A stretch of 64,000 bases of DNA from Leifsonia sp. Root4. Lineage in GTDB: Bacteria; Actinomycetota; Actinomycetes; Actinomycetales; Microbacteriaceae. The first letter of the stretch is position 1; every line of letters begins with the position of its first letter. The notes under the pieces were generated by a model. The model saw only the letters and a program-made list of their open reading frames with translations, searched no databases and was not told the DNA's origin. The stretch covers positions 22,364 through 86,363 of the forward strand of contig NZ_LMDN01000001.1 in the NCBI RefSeq assembly GCF_001425085.1, written 5' to 3'. A program made the translations under genes and the position numbers. Below are positions 60,170 through 64,000 of this stretch, piece after piece.

Positions 60170-61603
60170 GTGATCAGCACAGACACCGCGCATCAGAGCA
60201 CACAGGCACCGGTCGCCCACTCACTGGACGGGCGCCGATTTCGATTTGTGGGCGCAATCGGAGGCGCGGCCGACCACGGGGACTTCGTGACGCTCTCCGA
60301 GCGCGGCGAGCGAACACAGCTCGGTCAGATCGACCAGCTTGAGGCCGCGGAGGATGGTTCCGTTCGCGGCGAGGGAACGATTCTCGGCCTGATCCGTGAC
60401 GGTGCGATCGACATCACCGGAACCGTTCCGTTCGACACGGCGACGATGGTCGAGGCCGACGCGGCAACGATCGAACTCGTTTACAACGGAACGGGGGCGA
60501 CGCTGAGTATCGGCACGATTCTCGGCGAGGCATCCGTCCCCGCACGCCTCATTCCGCACCGCTTCAATCGACACACCTTCTGGTGTGGGCAAAGCGGTTC
60601 AGGCAAGACCTACGCGCTCGGGGTGCTCATCGAACAACTTCTGATCAACACCAGCCTGCCGATGGTCATCTTCGACCCCAACGCCGACTTCGTGCGCCTC
60701 GGCGAACTCAGCCCGCACGGCCTGGCCCCCGGAGCAGCGGCGGAGGCCGGCCTGCTCGGCCACAGGGACCTTCGCGTGCTGCGCCCCGGTGACGAGTCCC
60801 CCGACTCGCTGCGCGTGCGTTTCACCGAACTTTCGATGCCGGCGAAGGCAGCCGTTCTGCGCCTCGATCCCCTGGCCGACAGGGCCGAGTACAACGAGTT
60901 GCTCCACCTCGAGGAGACGATCGGGAGCCAGGGGCCCGAGCTCATCATCCCGCAGCTGATGCAGAGTGAGAACCCGGCCGCCCGTGCTCTGGCCGCGCGG
61001 ATCGAGAACCTCCGGCTGATCGAGTGGGAGGTGTGGGCCGGCCAGCTCGAGGCGGTGACCGACATCATCGAAGAGCGCCCGGATGCCACGGTGCTCGACC
61101 TCGGCGGCTTCGCCCACCCGGACGAGTACCTCGTCGTCGCCCTCGCCGTGCTCGACGACCTCTGGGCGAAGCGTGAGTCGCGGCGGCCGATCCTGATCGT
61201 CATCGACGAGGCACACAATCTCTGCTCCCCGGAGCACGGGGGGCCATTGTTCGTCGCCGTGCGCGAACGCCTCACCCAGATTGCGGCGGAGGGGCGCAAG
61301 TACGGCCTGTGGTTGCTGCTCTCGACCCAGCGTCCGTCGAAGATCGCATCCGGCATCCTCTCGCAGTGCGACAACGTCGCCGTGATGCGGATGAGTTCGC
61401 CGGCGGACCTCGCCGAGCTCTCCACCCGCTTCGGATATGCGCCCAGCTCAATGCTGGCCCGCTCGACAGGCTTCCGCCAGGGTGAGGCCTTCTTCGCCGG
61501 CGGCTTCGTCCCGGCGCCGACGCTGGCGACGATGCGCACCCGGCTGACCAAGGAGGGCGGCGCCGACGTCAGGGTCCCGCTGCGCGACGGCGAGCACCGA
61601 TGA
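60170..61603 (+). CDS. HerA/DUF87-type ATPase
   Basis: A 477-residue P-loop ATPase of the HerA-FtsK superfamily. The N-terminal part (about 15-125) looks like the beta-barrel HAS domain that lies in front of the motor in HerA. Walker A is GQSGSGKT (about 140-147), followed by FDPNADFVRLGEL; Walker B lies in ILIVIDEAHNLCSPEHGG and the sensor/finger region in LLLSTQRPSKIASGILSQCDNVAVMRM (in part). HerA motors translocate DNA, usually with the nuclease NurA, which is not seen here. GTG start. Its stop overlaps the channel gene start (ATGA), so the pair is co-translated. Confidence 0.82.
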   Translation: MISTDTAHQSTQAPVAHSLDGRRFRFVGAIGGAADHGDFVTLSERGERTQLGQIDQLEAAEDGSVRGEGTILGLIRDGAIDITGTVPFDTATMVEADAATIELVYNGTGATLSIGTILGEASVPARLIPHRFNRHTFWCGQSGSGKTYALGVLIEQLLINTSLPMVIFDPNADFVRLGELSPHGLAPGAAAEAGLLGHRDLRVLRPGDESPDSLRVRFTELSMPAKAAVLRLDPLADRAEYNELLHLEETIGSQGPELIIPQLMQSENPAARALAARIENLRLIEWEVWAGQLEAVTDIIEERPDATVLDLGGFAHPDEYLVVALAVLDDLWAKRESRRPILIVIDEAHNLCSPEHGGPLFVAVRERLTQIAAEGRKYGLWLLLSTQRPSKIASGILSQCDNVAVMRMSSPADLAELSTRFGYAPSSMLARSTGFRQGEAFFAGGFVPAPTLATMRTRLTKEGGADVRVPLRDGEHR

Positions 61604-62349
61604 GACCCGCCACGAAGCAGGGCGAGCGGGACGAGCGCCGCGAGGGCGTGCGCACCCGCTGGGAGCGCGCGACGCGGTGGCCGCTCATCGCCTTGTCGAT
61701 CGGCTTCCTCGTCGCGTACAGCCTGTTGGCCATCACGTCCGATCGCCCCCGGGATGAAGAGATCACCATTCTCGTCATCATGGGGATCGCCTGGCTGGCC
61801 TTCATCATCGACCCGATCGTGCGCATCGCCCTGACGGCGCCCTCCCACCGGCGCCAGTACTACGCCGCGCACAGGATCGAGGTGTTCTCGGCCGTTCTGC
61901 CGATTCTGCGGCCGTTCTCGCTGTTGCGCCACCTCGAGTCGGCGCCGGGCTTCGGCGGCAACGGGGGCAACGCGCTGCGCTCTCGGGTGGTTGCCATCGC
62001 CGCCGCCTACGCCGGCATGTTCGTCTACGTCATCGCGATCACGGTGCTCCGGGTTGAACGCGGGGCGGACGGAGCCACAATCCTGAGTTTCGGCGAAGCG
62101 CTGTGGTGGGCCTTCGTCACGGTCGCGACGGTCGGCTACGGCGACTACACCCCGGTCACGACTCTCGGCCGGTTCCTGGCCGTCATCTTGATGGCCGGCG
62201 GGGTCGTGATCATCGGAACGGCGAGCGCCCTCATCGTCTCGTACCTCACCGAACGCATCGGATCGCACAACCGCACCGGCGTGGCACGCCCCGTCGAGTC
62301 GGCGCAGGCCGGTGTCGAGGCCGACGCGGACGCGGACGAGGCACCCTGA
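61600..62349 (+). CDS. Voltage-gated-type potassium channel (ion_trans_2)
   Basis: A 249-residue membrane protein. Helices lie at about 29-45, 56-80, 130-150 and 190-212; a charged segment (LTAPSHRRQYYAAHRIEVFSAVLPILRPFSLLRHL in part) after the second looks like an S4-S5-type linker. The selectivity filter TVGYGDYTPVT (about 178) follows the pore helix FGEALWWAFVTVA. No RCK domain follows, so gating by nucleotides or calcium is not evident; the tail is short and acidic. Coupled to the HerA-like gene by a four-base overlap and convergent with thiL. Confidence 0.88.
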   Translation: MRPATKQGERDERREGVRTRWERATRWPLIALSIGFLVAYSLLAITSDRPRDEEITILVIMGIAWLAFIIDPIVRIALTAPSHRRQYYAAHRIEVFSAVLPILRPFSLLRHLESAPGFGGNGGNALRSRVVAIAAAYAGMFVYVIAITVLRVERGADGATILSFGEALWWAFVTVATVGYGDYTPVTTLGRFLAVILMAGGVVIIGTASALIVSYLTERIGSHNRTGVARPVESAQAGVEADADADEAP

Positions 62350-62350
62350 C

Positions 62351-63382
62351 TCAGCCGGCGTGGCCGTCCCAGCCGCGGTAGGGGTCCCAGCCGCCGAGCA
62401 CGTGCGGGGCGCCGTCCACGGTGATCCCCGCCGTCTCCTCGCCCGTCAGAGCGTGCACACGCCCGATCACGCGGAACGCCGCCGGGATCGCGCTGCCTGA
62501 CGCGAAGCAGGCCAGCAGGGAGTGGTCCTCTCCCCCGCCGAGTGCGCTCTCGGGGTGCTCACCGAGCTCCGCCGAGTCGAAGTCGATCCGCACGCCGCTG
62601 GCGACCGCGATCCGTGCGGCGTCGAGCGCGAGCCCGTCCGAGACGTCGAGCATGGCGGTGGCCCCGGATGCCGCGGCGAGTGCGCCTGCGGCGATGGGTG
62701 GGGACGGGCGCAGCTGGGCGCCGAGCAGCCGCGGGTGTTCGAGGCGGAGAGCGGCCGCCGCGGCGGCATCCGGGGCGCCGCCCGCGTCCACTGCCCTGGT
62801 GAACAGCAGCGCCAGGCCGCGGCCGGCTTCGCCGAGCGCGTTGCCACCCTCCGCGATCGTCACGAGGTCGCCTGCGCGCGCGCCGGAGCGCAGCACGGGA
62901 GCGTGGCCGCCGAGGTCGCCGAACGCGGTGACGGCGATGGTCAGCGTCTCCGAGGCGGAGAGATCGCCGCCGACGACGCCGCAGCCGGGTGCGAGCGCGG
63001 CGCAGGCCTCACGGAGGCCGTCGGCGATGCCCTCGATCACGCTGACCGGCAGGCTCTGCGGGGCGGCGATCGCCACGACGAGCGCGGTCGGGCGGGCGCC
63101 CATCGCGGCGACATCGGAGAGGTTCGTCGCGGCCGCCTTCCAGCCGAGGTCGCCGGGCCGTGACCAGGCGAGACGGAAGTCCGGGCCGTGGATCATCATG
63201 TCGGTCGTGACGACGTACCGGCCGTCCGGCGCAGCGATGACGGCCGCGTCATCGCCGGGGCCGACGAGGGTGGCATCCGACTCGGGTAGACGGGGGAAGA
63301 TCCGCTGCAGCACCGCGATCTCGCTGAGCTCGGCCAGGGTCGGGCCGGCGGTGTCGAACGAGGGGTGCTCAGCGTGCGTCAT
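62351..63382 (-). CDS. thiL: Thiamine-monophosphate kinase
   Basis: Phosphorylates thiamine monophosphate to the active diphosphate. The 343 residues show VGPGDDAAVIA, TTDMMIHGPDFRL, GWKAAATNLSDVAAMGARPTALVVA (in part), GVVGGDLSASETL and LDVSDGLALDAARIA, the PurM-type pattern of ThiL. The start is the ATG at 63382 (MTHAEHPSF); longer frames overlap the divergent lipoprotein gene. Only 25 bases separate the two starts. Confidence 0.94.
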   Translation of the reverse strand: MTHAEHPSFDTAGPTLAELSEIAVLQRIFPRLPESDATLVGPGDDAAVIAAPDGRYVVTTDMMIHGPDFRLAWSRPGDLGWKAAATNLSDVAAMGARPTALVVAIAAPQSLPVSVIEGIADGLREACAALAPGCGVVGGDLSASETLTIAVTAFGDLGGHAPVLRSGARAGDLVTIAEGGNALGEAGRGLALLFTRAVDAGGAPDAAAAAALRLEHPRLLGAQLRPSPPIAAGALAAASGATAMLDVSDGLALDAARIAVASGVRIDFDSAELGEHPESALGGGEDHSLLACFASGSAIPAAFRVIGRVHALTGEETAGITVDGAPHVLGGWDPYRGWDGHAG

Positions 63383-63407
63383 AGAACTCACGGTAGCCTG
63401 AAGAGCG

Positions 63408-63905
63408 ATGATCTCCCGCACCGTGACCCGTTCCATGACCCGCACCCTGAGCGTCGTCGGCGCCGCCGCTCTGCTGACGGCGACGCTGTCCGGATGCGCG
63501 GCCGCCGTGGCGCTCGAACCGGCCGATGACGCCGCGAACCCCGGTTGCGCAGAGGTCGTCGTGCGTCTGCCAGAGGCCCTCGGCGAGCAGCAACTGCGCG
63601 AGACCAACGCCCAGGGCACGGGCGCATGGGGCGACCCGGCGACGATCCTGTTGCGCTGCGGCGTCGAGGTGCCGGGGCCGACGACGCAGCAGTGCGTCGA
63701 GGTGGGCGGCGTGGACTGGATCGTCGACGACAGCAACAAGCCGATCTTCCGCTTCACGACCTACGGCCGCACGCCGGCCACCGAGGTCATCGTCGACTAC
63801 GACAAGGCATCGGCCAGCGCGCTGATCGACCTCGTCGGCGCCCTCTCCACGATCCCGGCGGAGAACCGCTGCATCGACGTCAGCGACGTGCTCCCCGCCG
63901 GCTGA
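63408..63905 (+). CDS. DUF3515-family lipoprotein
   Basis: A 165-residue lipoprotein. The signal peptide ends in the lipobox TLSGC (Cys30). Conserved features of DUF3515 are seen: CAEVVVRLPEALGEQQLRET, AWGDPATILLRCGVEVPGPT and VDWIVDD. Function unknown; the gene is a usual neighbour of thiL and rsmD-recG in Actinobacteria. Two in-frame ATG or GTG alternatives exist a few codons on; the first (63408) gives the best signal peptide. Confidence 0.85.
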   Translation: MISRTVTRSMTRTLSVVGAAALLTATLSGCAAAVALEPADDAANPGCAEVVVRLPEALGEQQLRETNAQGTGAWGDPATILLRCGVEVPGPTTQQCVEVGGVDWIVDDSNKPIFRFTTYGRTPATEVIVDYDKASASALIDLVGALSTIPAENRCIDVSDVLPAG

Positions 63906-63951
63906 GCGCCGCCCGCTCCACACCCGTCCACCCCGCCGCGTATAAGGCAAT

Positions 63952-64000
63952 AGTGCGTGTGCAAGGACCTCTTCGCGAGAAGAGTCCTTGCAGACGCACT
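63952..64000 (+). terminator. Very long hairpin at the right edge
   Basis: The last 49 bases form an almost complete dyad: agtgcgt pairs with acgcact at the outside, tgcaaggac with gtccttgca inside, and tcttc with gaaga around a gcga loop, with one G-G mismatch and one bulged C. It begins 46 bases after the DUF3515 stop, so it may be its terminator. The pairing may extend beyond the window. No T-tract can be seen. Confidence 0.55.

Overview
The window is a 64-kb piece of a high-GC actinobacterial chromosome, most likely from a member of the Microbacteriaceae. The call rests on the conserved actinobacterial gene order, family-specific proteins (DUF2469, DUF3515, DUF177, a HemD fused to a winged helix), frequent GTG starts and ATGA/GTGA start-stop overlaps. 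No phage, IS transposase, tRNA, rRNA or CRISPR array was seen.

The backbone is one long run of housekeeping genes, mostly on the minus strand. From left to right it carries cdsA-frr-pyrH-tsf-rpsB; xerC, dprA, comM, yraN, DUF2469, rnhB, lepB, rplS; map and trmD; rimM-khpA-rpsP; ffh, ftsY, smc; mutM-rnc-rpmF-DUF177; coaD-recG; then rsmD, thiL and DUF3515. Together these cover translation (ribosomal proteins, RRF, EF-Ts, tRNA and rRNA methylation), protein export (Ffh, FtsY, LepB), chromosome maintenance (SMC, XerC, RecG, MutM) and cofactor or lipid synthesis.

Four accessory blocks interrupt this backbone. (1) A divergent nitrite-assimilation/siroheme block at 18.6-24.6 kb (sirB-nirD on minus, nirB-sumT-hemD on plus) separates trmD from rimM and leaves trmD as the last gene of the nirD-sirB direction. 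The two divergent promoters share a mirrored motif, GTNAC-N17-GAAAC-N10-TANNNT, suggestive of a GlnR-type activator. (2) A block at 38-48.5 kb lies between smc and mutM: a double-GNAT protein, a repeat array, DUF2809, a DUF1684 gene with a complete peptide-type ABC importer, DUF3995, a SAP/DUF6434 protein and an AraC/GyrI-like regulator. (3) A MoxR-DUF58-transglutaminase cassette sits between coaD and DUF177. (4) A HerA-like ATPase overlaps a potassium-channel gene next to thiL.

The least ordinary features are structural. A family of dispersed repeats made of two homologous, inverted arms (about 55 and 65 bp) occurs in three clusters at 0-0.35, 17.6-17.8 and 39.3-40.0 kb. Two clusters lie between convergent genes, and one runs into the 3' end of a DUF2809 gene. 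dprA is split by a perfect 32-bp tandem duplication whose removal restores one frame. Further short tandem duplications occur in hemD, the smc hinge and several intergenic gaps, suggesting that replication slippage leaves a clear mark on this genome.
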